Assembly: GCA_050290265.1 (NCBI GenBank)
Contig: JBNKHI010000012.1
Location: 1-64,000, forward strand
Length of the DNA: 64,000 nt
Source: JBNKFV01 sp050290265
GTDB taxonomy: Bacteria; Pseudomonadota; Gammaproteobacteria; Pseudomonadales; Cellvibrionaceae
Direction of reading: 5' to 3'
Each line of letters opens with the position of its first letter. The stretch's first letter is position 1. Positions 35,904 to 45,800 of this stretch are shown piece by piece. The position numbers and the translations under genes are program-made. Under the pieces are notes generated by a model. It searched no databases. It worked only from the letters and a program-made list of their open reading frames with translations, and had not been told where the DNA came from.

Positions 35904-36362
35904 TTAATAAGAAAACTCCCTGCCAATAATACGTTTTGCGGCATCAATAACAAAATCCTTGTATTCATTTTCTACTAAAAGGCGCTCCTTGTCGTAGGCA
36001 AAGCGCTTTTTCGCACTGAGGCTTTTCCATTCATCTAAAATTGGTATATGAGCCGTTTTATTTGCCACTTGATAAAATGCAATAAATTCAGACTTATACT
36101 CTTCTGCTGCCGGAAAATAACTTAGCAACACACTAATGCGAATACACCCTTCAGTAATGCTCATCTGCTCCTCGAGCAAACCTTGCGCAAGCACTTGGAT
36201 ACTGGTGTTTAAGTACTGAGCATTTTCAGCGGTCTTTTGTTCTGCCAAACGCTCCTGCTCCTTTATAGCGAGATTTTGCTGACGCAGCTTCCAGTGCAGC
36301 CATAACGCAACCACCACCAACATTGCTATAATCGTCGCACCTAACCCTACCCAAATAACCAT
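35904..36362 (-). CDS. DUF2489 domain-containing membrane-anchored protein
   Basis: The 152-residue protein has one N-terminal transmembrane helix (residues ~3-22), a short charged coil and a cytoplasmic domain with QVLAQGLLEEQMSITEGCIRISVLL and the His-Ile-Pro segment TAHIPILDEWKSL that mark DUF2489. Function unknown. AGGTAG precedes the ATG. It follows rmuC by 53 bp and is convergent with trmA at 1 bp. Confidence 0.8.
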   Translation of the reverse strand: MVIWVGLGATIIAMLVVVALWLHWKLRQQNLAIKEQERLAEQKTAENAQYLNTSIQVLAQGLLEEQMSITEGCIRISVLLSYFPAAEEYKSEFIAFYQVANKTAHIPILDEWKSLSAKKRFAYDKERLLVENEYKDFVIDAAKRIIGREFSY

Positions 36363-36415
36363 TTTACTACCTCAATATCAATCAATCTTATTCGCAACGC
36401 TTTAATAGCAACCAC

Positions 36416-37987
36416 TCAATTTTCACTAGCCGGGCCGTCCAGGGATCGGGTAACCGCTTCGCCTGAGCCGTCCTCCTCATACTCGTCCAATTCGGGATCG
36501 TCCAATGCTGCATTCAAGCGTGAAGACTCTATACTTTTTTTGGTTTTTGCTCCTAGCTTTTTCAGCTCCTCTATACGTCGAATAACGTTCCCCCGACCAC
36601 TTTGCATTCTTGACTGCGCTTGTTCATAAGCGGATTGCGCTTTATTAAGGCTTCGACCAATTTCATCTACAGACTCGATAACTCGGACAAAGTGGTCGTA
36701 AAGGCCGCCGGCTTTACTGGCGATAAGATCTGCGTTGCGATTTTGTTTTTCATTTCGCCAGATATTCTCAACCGTTCGCAGCGTTGCCAGTAGCGTTGTC
36801 GGACTAACAACAATGACATGTTTGTCATAGGCGTCGCGAAAAATGGTTGGGTCATATTGCAAGGCGGCCATAAAAGCCGCTTCGATTGGCACAAAAATGA
36901 AAACGAAGTCCAAGCTTCGAATGCCTTCTAATTTTTCATAGCTTTTAATACTTAAGCCATTGATATGAGTTCTCAACGAAGCAACATGTTGTTTCAATGA
37001 CTTTTCTTTTTCCACTGGATCAGTTGCACTACAGTAACGTTCGTAATCGAGCAAACTGACCTTAGCGTCAATGACGATATCTTTATTTTCGGGGAGACGA
37101 ACGATGACATCGGGATTGCGACGTGCACCTACATCGGACGACAAGCTTACCTGAACATCATATTCTCGGCCTTTCTGGAGCCCCGATTCCTCCAGGACTC
37201 GTTCGAGAACCACCTCGCCCCAATTGCCTTGGGTTTTATTGTCGCCTTTTAAGGCATTGGTCAAATTAACGGCATCTTCACTAATTTTCTGAGTCTGTCT
37301 ATGTAATAACTCAATATGCCCTGCAAGCTTATTGCGGTCAGCATTTTCTTTTTCGTAAACATCTTCAACCTTGCGCCGAAATTCCAATAACTGCGTTTGT
37401 AATGGCCCGATTGAGGCTGCCAGAGTGCTTTTACTGCTTTCCTGAAACTGCTCTTGCTTTGAAGTAAAGATACGGTTAGCTAAATTTTCAAACTCGCGAC
37501 TAAGCTCCAATTTAGCTTGTTTTAACAACTCTATTTGTTGTTGATAGTTTTTCTCATCTGCTGCCAACTGAGTCGTAATTGCGGTATTTTTTTCCGTCAA
37601 GGCTCTTATCTCAGTATCCTGCTTGGATAGCCTTTCCTGCAGAGATTCTATTTGTACTACTCGCTCCTGCAATCCAGAATTCAGGCGCCCTAACTCAGCA
37701 GCTTCTCTAGCTGTCTGCTCTAAACGCTTTACCAAGTCTTCAACTCTAGCCTGAGAAGCCTGCTCACTCTCTTTAACATATTGCAGCTCCTTCACTATTG
37801 ATAAGTTATTTTTTTCCAACTCAAACAATTGCTGTCGATAATCGTTCTCGATATGCGTGACAATCTCGCTGTGACGACGACGCACCACTGCTAGAAAAAC
37901 CAGACTCAGTATCAGCGTAAAAAAGCACCCAACGACGAAGACTATTACGTTATCAAAAGAGTTGGCCAGGAAGTTTTCTATGGTCAT
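36416..37987 (-). CDS. rmuC: DNA recombination protein RmuC
   Basis: The 523-residue protein has an N-terminal transmembrane segment (~12-34), a long coiled coil (~45-185) and the RmuC nuclease-like domain, seen as GNWGEVVLERVLEESGL near residue 253, IDAKVSLLDYERY near 313 and the conserved VSPTTLLATLRTVENIW near 395. RmuC limits inversions and recombination at short repeats; the fold is restriction-endonuclease like. A short acidic tail ends the protein. Confidence 0.95.
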   Translation of the reverse strand: MTIENFLANSFDNVIVFVVGCFFTLILSLVFLAVVRRRHSEIVTHIENDYRQQLFELEKNNLSIVKELQYVKESEQASQARVEDLVKRLEQTAREAAELGRLNSGLQERVVQIESLQERLSKQDTEIRALTEKNTAITTQLAADEKNYQQQIELLKQAKLELSREFENLANRIFTSKQEQFQESSKSTLAASIGPLQTQLLEFRRKVEDVYEKENADRNKLAGHIELLHRQTQKISEDAVNLTNALKGDNKTQGNWGEVVLERVLEESGLQKGREYDVQVSLSSDVGARRNPDVIVRLPENKDIVIDAKVSLLDYERYCSATDPVEKEKSLKQHVASLRTHINGLSIKSYEKLEGIRSLDFVFIFVPIEAAFMAALQYDPTIFRDAYDKHVIVVSPTTLLATLRTVENIWRNEKQNRNADLIASKAGGLYDHFVRVIESVDEIGRSLNKAQSAYEQAQSRMQSGRGNVIRRIEELKKLGAKTKKSIESSRLNAALDDPELDEYEEDGSGEAVTRSLDGPASEN

Positions 37988-38069
37988 AAGCTAGTGTATT
38001 AACCCTATAAGCTTGGTATTATTCCGAACAATTTCGACTAACCTTATCCGTTCGGTATTGTATTCAAAT

Positions 38070-38495
38070 ATGCCTGCACTCAATCAGGAACTTGCAGAAC
38101 ACATTAAGCAGCTCTGCGCCTCCGGCTATGAACAGTATGATCAGGGAGACCTCGCCCAAGCAATCCGGCTATTCTACCAAGCTTGGATCAAACTCCCAAA
38201 GCCTCAAACTGACTATGAAGAAGCCGGCTGGGTATTGACGGCACTCGGCGATGGCTATTTTCGACAGCAGAAGTATCAGCAAGCCATTGAGGCATTAACC
38301 TCCGCACTGTACTGTCCCAACCTGGCCAACAACCCCTTTGTCCAACTAAGGTTAGGACAATGTTACTTCCATCTACCAAACACGGCAGCGGCTCGCAGCG
38401 CGCTATTTAAGGCGTATCAGGGTGGTGGCGAGAACTTGTTCAACAAGGAGCCACCACAATACAGGGCGGCTATTATCGACCTGCTTCCGGGTTAA
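38070..38495 (+). CDS. Tetratricopeptide repeat protein
   Basis: The 141-residue protein has roughly two to three TPR-like helical pairs: YEQYDQGDLAQAIRLFYQAW, GDGYFRQQKYQQAIEALTSAL and QCYFHLPNTAAARSALFKA. No signal peptide, so probably cytoplasmic and involved in protein-protein contact. ATG 38070 is chosen; the 19 codons upstream look like non-coding promoter sequence. It lies 10 bp before murI. Confidence 0.8.
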   Translation: MPALNQELAEHIKQLCASGYEQYDQGDLAQAIRLFYQAWIKLPKPQTDYEEAGWVLTALGDGYFRQQKYQQAIEALTSALYCPNLANNPFVQLRLGQCYFHLPNTAAARSALFKAYQGGGENLFNKEPPQYRAAIIDLLPG

Positions 38496-38505
38496 TAGAG
38501 CATTT

Positions 38506-39366
38506 ATGCCTGACAATATAGTGAGTCCAACCATTAGCAAGACCGCCTCAAATAACCCATGTGTACTTGTTTTTGACTCTGGTGTTGGAGGGCTCACCAT
38601 TGCACATGAAATACAGCAGTGTTGCCCGGCAGTTAATCTGATATACCTGTCTGATAATGAAGCATTTCCCTATGGACTCAAGTCTGCTGACTACCTCATA
38701 CCTAGAGTTGAGCAAGTACTGACCGCCTGCCTAGAAAGGCACTCAGCAGATCTGATTGTGATTGCCTGTAACACAGCCAGCACCGTGGCCCTGCCCCATA
38801 TCCGCAGTCATTTTGACATTCCTGTTGTTGGTGTTGTTCCCGCAATTAAACCAGCGGCAGCGCTATCAAAGACCAGCGCAATCGGCCTGCTAGCCACACC
38901 GGGTACAATACAGCGCTCTTATACTCAGGACCTAATCAATAGTTATGCAAGGCATTGCAATATTGTGAAAATCGGTAGTAACCGCTTAGTCCAGATCGCT
39001 GAAGAGAAATTACGCGGAATCCCTGTAAACCGTCGTGAGCTTGAAGAAATTTTAATGCCTTTTATAGAGCCAGAAGAAAACCTGAAGCTGGATACCATCG
39101 TGCTTGCCTGCACCCACTTTCCACTGCTTAAAAAAGAGCTTATCTCAATAGCACCAGACCATTGGACTTGGCTGGACTCCGGTGAAGCTATCGCGAGGAG
39201 AGTTGACTATTTGTTAGCTGAGAAGGGTTATAAACAACTAGCAGGTCCACGAAACAACGCTCAAATAGCGATAACAACCGGCTTAGAGGATATCAAGTTA
39301 CTTAGCCCCATACTTGCCCAATTTGGTTTTGCGGATTTTGTAAGACTTCAGCTACCCTCTAGTTAG
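38506..39366 (+). CDS. murI: Glutamate racemase
   Basis: The 286-residue enzyme converts L- to D-glutamate for peptidoglycan. The two catalytic cysteines lie in ACNTAS (~residue 90) and ACTHFPLL (~206), and the N-terminus has VFDSGVGGLTI. The frame is open for 28 codons upstream inside the TPR gene, but ATG 38506 with AGAG nearby gives the family's usual start. Confidence 0.95.
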   Translation: MPDNIVSPTISKTASNNPCVLVFDSGVGGLTIAHEIQQCCPAVNLIYLSDNEAFPYGLKSADYLIPRVEQVLTACLERHSADLIVIACNTASTVALPHIRSHFDIPVVGVVPAIKPAAALSKTSAIGLLATPGTIQRSYTQDLINSYARHCNIVKIGSNRLVQIAEEKLRGIPVNRRELEEILMPFIEPEENLKLDTIVLACTHFPLLKKELISIAPDHWTWLDSGEAIARRVDYLLAEKGYKQLAGPRNNAQIAITTGLEDIKLLSPILAQFGFADFVRLQLPSS

Positions 39367-39582
39367 TCGCACCTCACAATAATAATCCTTTAAAACCTGT
39401 GGGCATTGCGGAAGGCTCATCTTATGCTAACATTGAGCCGGTTCACTGAATAACTATGTGGGTAAAGAAAATCGTCACATCATTACCAATAGCGTGACAC
39501 AAACCTGACTGAGACATACCCAGATTTTTAATCTCAGTTCGAGAATCAAGACTTAATCAATAAAGTTAAAAGGGTCGAAATT

Positions 39583-39876
39583 ATGCGAAATATTGTCAAA
39601 ACCGTTGTTTCAGTTTTGGTACTCACGGCTAGTTCAGCCTGCTTTAGTTGTGGTGACAAACCAGAAAAGCCCACGCTACCCGATGCGGAAACCGCCGTTA
39701 CACCGCAGATGATAAAGGCCAAAAACGACGTTAAGGCTTATATTTCGGCGGCTGAAGCCTATTTGAGCTGCGGCCTACCGACTAAGAAGCATAATGACAT
39801 GGTCGACGAGATGAAAAGCGTAGCCGATAACTTCAACGATATTATTCGAGCATTCAAGGCCCGTATGGCAGGCTAA
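39583..39876 (+). CDS. Small secreted protein of unknown function
   Basis: I do not recognise this 97-residue protein. It has a clear signal peptide (basic MRNIVK, then a hydrophobic core to about residue 20); a Cys follows at 20-23 (ACFSC), but the lipobox fit is poor (SSAC). The mature part is about 75 residues, charged, mostly helical by composition, with further Cys at ~62. AAAAGGG precedes the ATG. It has its own upstream gap of 216 bp, so it is probably transcribed alone. Confidence 0.72.
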   Translation: MRNIVKTVVSVLVLTASSACFSCGDKPEKPTLPDAETAVTPQMIKAKNDVKAYISAAEAYLSCGLPTKKHNDMVDEMKSVADNFNDIIRAFKARMAG

Positions 39877-39890
39877 CCTGCACATTTTTT

Positions 39891-39911
39891 GGTCAGCACG
39901 GATTGCTGACC
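39891..39911 (+). other. 8-bp hairpin after the small secreted gene
   Basis: GGTCAGCA/TGCTGACC with a 5-nt loop, 14 bp past the stop. A T-run precedes the stem and none follows it, so termination function is uncertain. Confidence 0.4.
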
Positions 39912-40071
39912 TGATACGCGCCTACTTACTGATTACAATTTACCCTCCCCCGCTTTTCTTTTGCCGAGCCTAGTACAAAGCAGTCGGTTACTGTCCTTAA
40001 ATTCTGTTAAGCTAGCGCTAATGTTCAACCCCTATCAGCTGTGCATCCTCAAATTTCTGGGTCTCTAATTC

Positions 40072-42888
40072 ATGCTCTCTGCACTATTTGAGCTCGACAT
40101 ACTACAAACTGCCGTGTCCCAAAAGGCATTAATACTAACGCCTAACAGTCGCCTAAACCGAAAAATAGTCGATGTTTACAATCAACTGCAATTAGAAAAC
40201 GGTAGTACTCACTGGCATCCCATAACCTGTTACTCATTGCAACAGTGGATACAAAACTGTCTTCAGGATTTATGGGTTAGAGGATACCAACCATTAGACA
40301 AGCACTTACTCAGTGATCAGCAAGCCTTGTGGATCTGGCAACAAATTATCAAACAAGACTTAGATGCCGTTCCACTGATGGATATCACTCAGACCGCACA
40401 AACTGCACATCAGGCACTTAAGTCTCTATTACTGTGGGATATTGACAGCGAGCAGTTAGCTGAACACAACGCCGGCGAACACAATTTGTTCATCGGCTGG
40501 AAAGAAGCCTTTTTAACCACGCTCAGTGACCGACAGCTTATACTTCAGGAACAAGCTATCCCTATTCTGAAACAGGCTTTTTCTGAGGGCACGCTGAATA
40601 AATGGAATAATATTTACTTACAAAGTTTTGATGATATTGCGCCAGCATATAAAGCCCTAATTGATATGGCCGGCTCACACATTCATAAACCCAAACAAGC
40701 TTCAGTTAAAAACAACAACCTAAGTCGATTAGAGTTTGTACAGACAGAAGACGAATTACGTGCTGCTGCGCACTGGAGTCGACAAATACTTGAACAAAAC
40801 CCGAATTCAAGTATAGGCGTCATTACACCAAATCTGGGACAGAACCGTGAACTCGTAGAACGAATTTTCACTGAGGTGTTTGAATTTAATTACTTACATC
40901 CTGAAACACCGCGCTACACATTACCGTTTAATTTCTCAACCGGTACGCCTTTGGCACAGACACCTGTCATAAAGAATGCGTTGAATCTTTTGCGGTTAGA
41001 ACAAGTACGACACACCGTGAGCAGCATACAAGAACTTTTTTTCTCACCGTTTTCAATTTTCGATCAACTAAGTCACGACACAAAAGTTACCTGGTTAAAA
41101 GGTATTAGATCTATTCGCACAAGCACTATCCTTAGTGCAGACCTGCGCCGCACATTAAGTGAAATAGCCGAAAATCTATCTGAAAAAGAACTATTGCAAT
41201 TAACAGAAGTTCAATCGTTATTACAATATCTAAGAGAATACAAAAAACAACGCCCCAAGTTACAATCAGCACAAGAATGGACTAACAGTTTTTCAGAACA
41301 ATTAACTAAACTGGGCTGGCCCGGACAGCGGCGCTTAGACAGTGTGGAATATCAACAAGTCAATCAATGGTTTTTATTGCTCGATCAATTCCAACAATTA
41401 GATAGTGTCAGTGGACCAGTAAGCAGACAGGCAGCGTTCAACCATTTAAGCAACATGGCATCTGCAACGCACTTTCAGGCCCAAACTCCCGAATCACCTA
41501 TTCAGATTCTCGGCATACTGGAAGGCGCAGGATTACGTTTTGACCACTGCTGGGTATTTGGACTCACTGATCGAAGCTGGCCCGTTAGCCCTTCTCCCAA
41601 CCCGTTGCTTCCACAGAGTTTACAAAAACTGCACGCCATGCCCCACTCTACCGCAGAGAGAGAGCTAACTTACGCACGCAGTCTTATGGAAAATTATCGG
41701 CAGGCAGCCACAACCGTTATATTTTCCAGTAGCAACTATGGCGATGATGAAGTGATGTCCGCCAGCCCTCTCATTCGTGATCTCAACATAGATAAAAATC
41801 TAGACAATCAAATTAACATATTTTTGGGTCAGTCAGATTTTACAAAAAGGCAATTTAACCCCAACAGCTTAGACTGGTTTAACCCAGGTAAGGCACCCCA
41901 GATTGATCCTGATGAAGCGGCCCAAATGAAAGGCGGGACAACTATTTTACAATGGCAGTCAGCATGTCCCTACAACGCTTTCGCCCGGTTTCGGTTAGGT
42001 GCAGAACCCAAGCAAACTGCCGAAGATGGCTTTCCGGCACTACAACGCGGCGTAATAATTCACCAAATACTTGCTAACTTTTGGCAAGAAGTTCAAACAT
42101 CAACTGCGTTGCATAAACTTAATAAGGGAAGTCTAGAATCACTACTAGAACATTACAGCAATCAAGCCTTTGACAGTTTGGCCAGTTTACATCGACTTCG
42201 ACTTGGCGATGAGCTGATAGAGCTGGAGAAAAACCGGCAATTGACATTATTAAAGGACTGGCTTGAACTGGAAAAGCAACGGCCTGAATTTACCGTAATA
42301 GGTGCTGAACACCCTGTCACACTTAAGCTGAATGCATTAGCTTTGCGTATGCGTATCGATAGAATTGACAAGCTCGAAGACGGACGCCTGCTCTTGATTG
42401 ATTATAAAACAGGCACACCTACATTTAATAAATTTATGGGGCCGAGGTTAGAAGAACCACAACTACCACTCTACGGTATGAGTCTGTTTAGTGACGACAA
42501 TACCCACAATAAACTCGACTACGCTTCAATCACCGTAGACGACATAGCCGGTCTGGGTTATGCCATTATCAATGTGAAAGCATTGGGGTTCAGTGGACTT
42601 GCCAACGGTGATTTAGGTATAGCGGGTATTCAAGCAATTGAAAAACAGAAAAGTAATAACGTGGCAGAAAACTGGCAAGCCCAGTGGCATTCATGGTCAG
42701 AATCATTAAACGCCATTACTCAAGAGTTTATTGAAGGGGAAGCGCCACCGATCTATGCCCAGACACAATTACAACGTCATTATGAAGAGTTTATCGAACT
42801 CAACCGGTTGCCGGAGCAAGCACAAATCAAACAAATATTGGAAAAAAAACGACAGTCAAGTGCTGATGATTCAGGAGCCAAATCGTGA
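40072..42888 (+). CDS. AddB-like PD-(D/E)XK nuclease, probable DNA repair protein
   Basis: The 938-residue protein begins with a helicase-like but degenerate N-terminal half (LILTPNSRLNRKIV, then SIGVITPNLGQNRELV near residue 245) with no intact Walker A, and ends with a PD-(D/E)XK nuclease domain: CPYNAFARFRLGA near 630, RGVIIHQILANFW near 660 and RIDKLEDGRLLLIDYKTG near 770. This is the inactivated-helicase/nuclease architecture of AddB-type subunits. The downstream helicase gene overlaps it by 4 nt (GTGA), which supports a two-subunit complex acting on DNA double-strand breaks. The pair is not recBCD. Confidence 0.87.
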   Translation: MLSALFELDILQTAVSQKALILTPNSRLNRKIVDVYNQLQLENGSTHWHPITCYSLQQWIQNCLQDLWVRGYQPLDKHLLSDQQALWIWQQIIKQDLDAVPLMDITQTAQTAHQALKSLLLWDIDSEQLAEHNAGEHNLFIGWKEAFLTTLSDRQLILQEQAIPILKQAFSEGTLNKWNNIYLQSFDDIAPAYKALIDMAGSHIHKPKQASVKNNNLSRLEFVQTEDELRAAAHWSRQILEQNPNSSIGVITPNLGQNRELVERIFTEVFEFNYLHPETPRYTLPFNFSTGTPLAQTPVIKNALNLLRLEQVRHTVSSIQELFFSPFSIFDQLSHDTKVTWLKGIRSIRTSTILSADLRRTLSEIAENLSEKELLQLTEVQSLLQYLREYKKQRPKLQSAQEWTNSFSEQLTKLGWPGQRRLDSVEYQQVNQWFLLLDQFQQLDSVSGPVSRQAAFNHLSNMASATHFQAQTPESPIQILGILEGAGLRFDHCWVFGLTDRSWPVSPSPNPLLPQSLQKLHAMPHSTAERELTYARSLMENYRQAATTVIFSSSNYGDDEVMSASPLIRDLNIDKNLDNQINIFLGQSDFTKRQFNPNSLDWFNPGKAPQIDPDEAAQMKGGTTILQWQSACPYNAFARFRLGAEPKQTAEDGFPALQRGVIIHQILANFWQEVQTSTALHKLNKGSLESLLEHYSNQAFDSLASLHRLRLGDELIELEKNRQLTLLKDWLELEKQRPEFTVIGAEHPVTLKLNALALRMRIDRIDKLEDGRLLLIDYKTGTPTFNKFMGPRLEEPQLPLYGMSLFSDDNTHNKLDYASITVDDIAGLGYAIINVKALGFSGLANGDLGIAGIQAIEKQKSNNVAENWQAQWHSWSESLNAITQEFIEGEAPPIYAQTQLQRHYEEFIELNRLPEQAQIKQILEKKRQSSADDSGAKS

Positions 42889-45800
42889 GTCATCAACCTC
42901 AAGACCAAGCAGCTCGTGATAGAGCTTTAACGCCGAATTTATCTTTTGCCGTTTCTGCCCCTGCAGGTTCAGGTAAAACAGGTTTGCTTACGCAACGGGT
43001 ATTAACGTTATTAGCACAGTGCGAACAACCAGAAGAAGTACTCAGTATTACCTTCACGCGTAAAGCCGCGGCAGAGATGCAAACACGGATTTACGATGCA
43101 TTAACTGTTGCAGCAACGACAGAACGGCCTGGGGATAGCTATGCGGTCAAAACGTGGGACTTGGCTCGCGCAGTATTGGCCGTTAGTGAAAGAGAAAACT
43201 GGCAATTGCTCAATAATAAAAACCGTCTGCGCGTTATGACTATCGATGGTTTATGTAGAACACTGACGCAACAGCTGCCCGTAAGCAGCGGTTTAGGCGT
43301 CAGACTGGACACCTGTGAAGATCCGGCATTACTATACAAAGAAGCTTGTCATAGCTTACTAGATCAACTGGAAACCAGTTCGCCCTATCAAAATTCAGTG
43401 CGACATCTATTTCAACATCTTGATAATAACTACAACAAAATCGAATCTCTCTTAATCAACCTGCTGGCCAGCCGAGACCAATGGTTGAGCCATATTTTTA
43501 GTAGTAGAGATGAAAAGCAGTATTTAGAGAATGTACTTGAGCGTATTGTCTCTGAGACATTACAGAAATGTGCTCTGATAATAGCCCCCATCGCCTCAGA
43601 CTTAGTTCTTTTAGCAGACTATGCTGCAAGCAACCTGCTAAATGACCACAAAACATCCTCACCTGTTTGCGCCTGTAAAGGGCTGACCGCATTACCAAAA
43701 CCATCACCAGAATATTTGCCTGTTTGGTTTGGACTGGTCCAGCTTCTTACTACAGACACCGGAACCTGGCGAAAAACAGTCAATAAAACACAGGGGTTTC
43801 CTACTGGTGAGACAAAAGACGAAAAGATTATCGCAAAGCAGCGTAAAGCGTCACTGTATGAAATTATCAGTTGGTGCAACGAACAACCTCTTCTTAATGA
43901 CTTGCTGCAAAATATAAAACTGTTACCACAACCTAAATATCCCGATAACCAATGGGAATTTCTTGATAGTTTGACGCAGGTATTGCCTTTATTAGCTGCC
44001 CAATTAAAAGTTGTGTTCAGTCAACGCAAACAAGTAGATTTTATCGAAATTACCCAAGCGGCGTTGCTTGCATTGGGTGATTCCGATACCCCCTCAGATC
44101 TTGCCCTTAAACTCGATTATCGAATACAACATATCCTTATTGACGAGTTTCAGGATACATCCGTAGCACAGTTACGGTTGCTAGAAAAATTAACAGCTGG
44201 CTGGCAACCCAACGACGGTCGAAGTTTATTTTTGGTCGGTGATGGAATGCAGTCTTGTTACAGTTTTCGAGGAGCGAATGTTGGTATATTTCTCGAAGTT
44301 AGGCGCAGCGGTATTGGTGATGTCGCTTTGGAACCACTGGATCTAACTGTCAATTTCAGAAGTCATGAAGCCGTTGTAAATTGGGTGAATGACACGTTTT
44401 CAATGGCCTTTCCTGTAGTAGATGACATTAATCGAGGAGCCGTTCGATATGCAATCAGCCATGCGTTTAAAACGCGGTCAGAAGCCCTAGCTACGGGTGT
44501 TTTGTGTTATGGGATAACGGACGAAAACAATTCGAAACAATTAGAGGCAAATCTTGTCGTTGATTTAATTCAGCAAGCTCAACAAGAAGCCCCTGACGAA
44601 ACGATTGCAGTGCTGGTTAGATCGCGCCCACACCTGCGATCAATTTTGCGTACTCTCGAACAATCTGGTCTGACATGGCAAGCACAAGAAATCGACCCTC
44701 TTGCTCAACGCATGGCCATTATAGACCTATTGTCGTTAACCAAAGCATTGCTCGATCCAAGCGATCGTATCGCCTGGTTAGCCCTATTACGCTCACCCTG
44801 GTGCGGGCTAAACAATAACGAGTTGTTTCATTTCGTCAATTGGAATCCCGAACAAGATTCCAGCGCCATAGAAGAGGAAAATGCCAAGCGTCATCAATTC
44901 AGTATTATGACCTTGTTGACACGGTTTTTAGATCTGGACGCAGAAAAACGGCGGCAACTCGCTCTAAGCACAGAAGCTATAGCGTCTTTGATGCGATTCG
45001 GTCAGCTTATTCTAGCCAGTTGGACAACACGCCAACGTAATTCATTTAGGGCAAGTATTCAGGGTTTATGGCTCGCGCTAGGCGGCCCTGCCGCACTGCT
45101 TGATCCAAGCGATATCGACAATACTGCGCGCTACTTTAACCTGCTCAGTGATTATGAGAGTGGCGGAACCATAGCCGACTGGGATATTTTTGAGCGCGCC
45201 GTCCAGCGACTTTATGCCGCGCCCAATAGCCAGTCGAACCCCAAACTGCAAGTGATGACCATTCACAAATCGAAAGGCTTGGAATTTGACACCGTCATCA
45301 TTCCTGGTTTGGACTCCCGACCTAGAGCCGACGATGCCCAACTACTTCTGTGGCAAGAACGTCTGGATGACCATGGTAATACGGACTTGCTAATGGCTCC
45401 TGCGCATGCAACTGGCAACGAAAAAGACGGTATTTACCAATTTGTTGCCAATGAAATGCGGCTGAAAAGAGACTATGAATCCTCCCGCTTATTGTATGTG
45501 GGCTGCACGCGCGCTATACGCCAGCTGCACCTGATTGCTGAAGTAAAATATAACGACAAGGATCAGCTCACTAAACCCAGCCGCAGTAGCCTGCTAGCGC
45601 CCATTTGGCCGACCTTTGAGGAGCAAATGCAACCGGTTGAGAGCAAACCATCAGCTTTCGATGAGGAATGTCGTGATAATCAGCATCCAATCGCGTCAGA
45701 TTCAGCTATGTCACCTGCCGACACCAAAAATGAGCTGGCATTCTGGCTGCGACGCCTCCCCGCGACATGGCAAACCCCAGACTTTACCAGCAGCTCGCTC

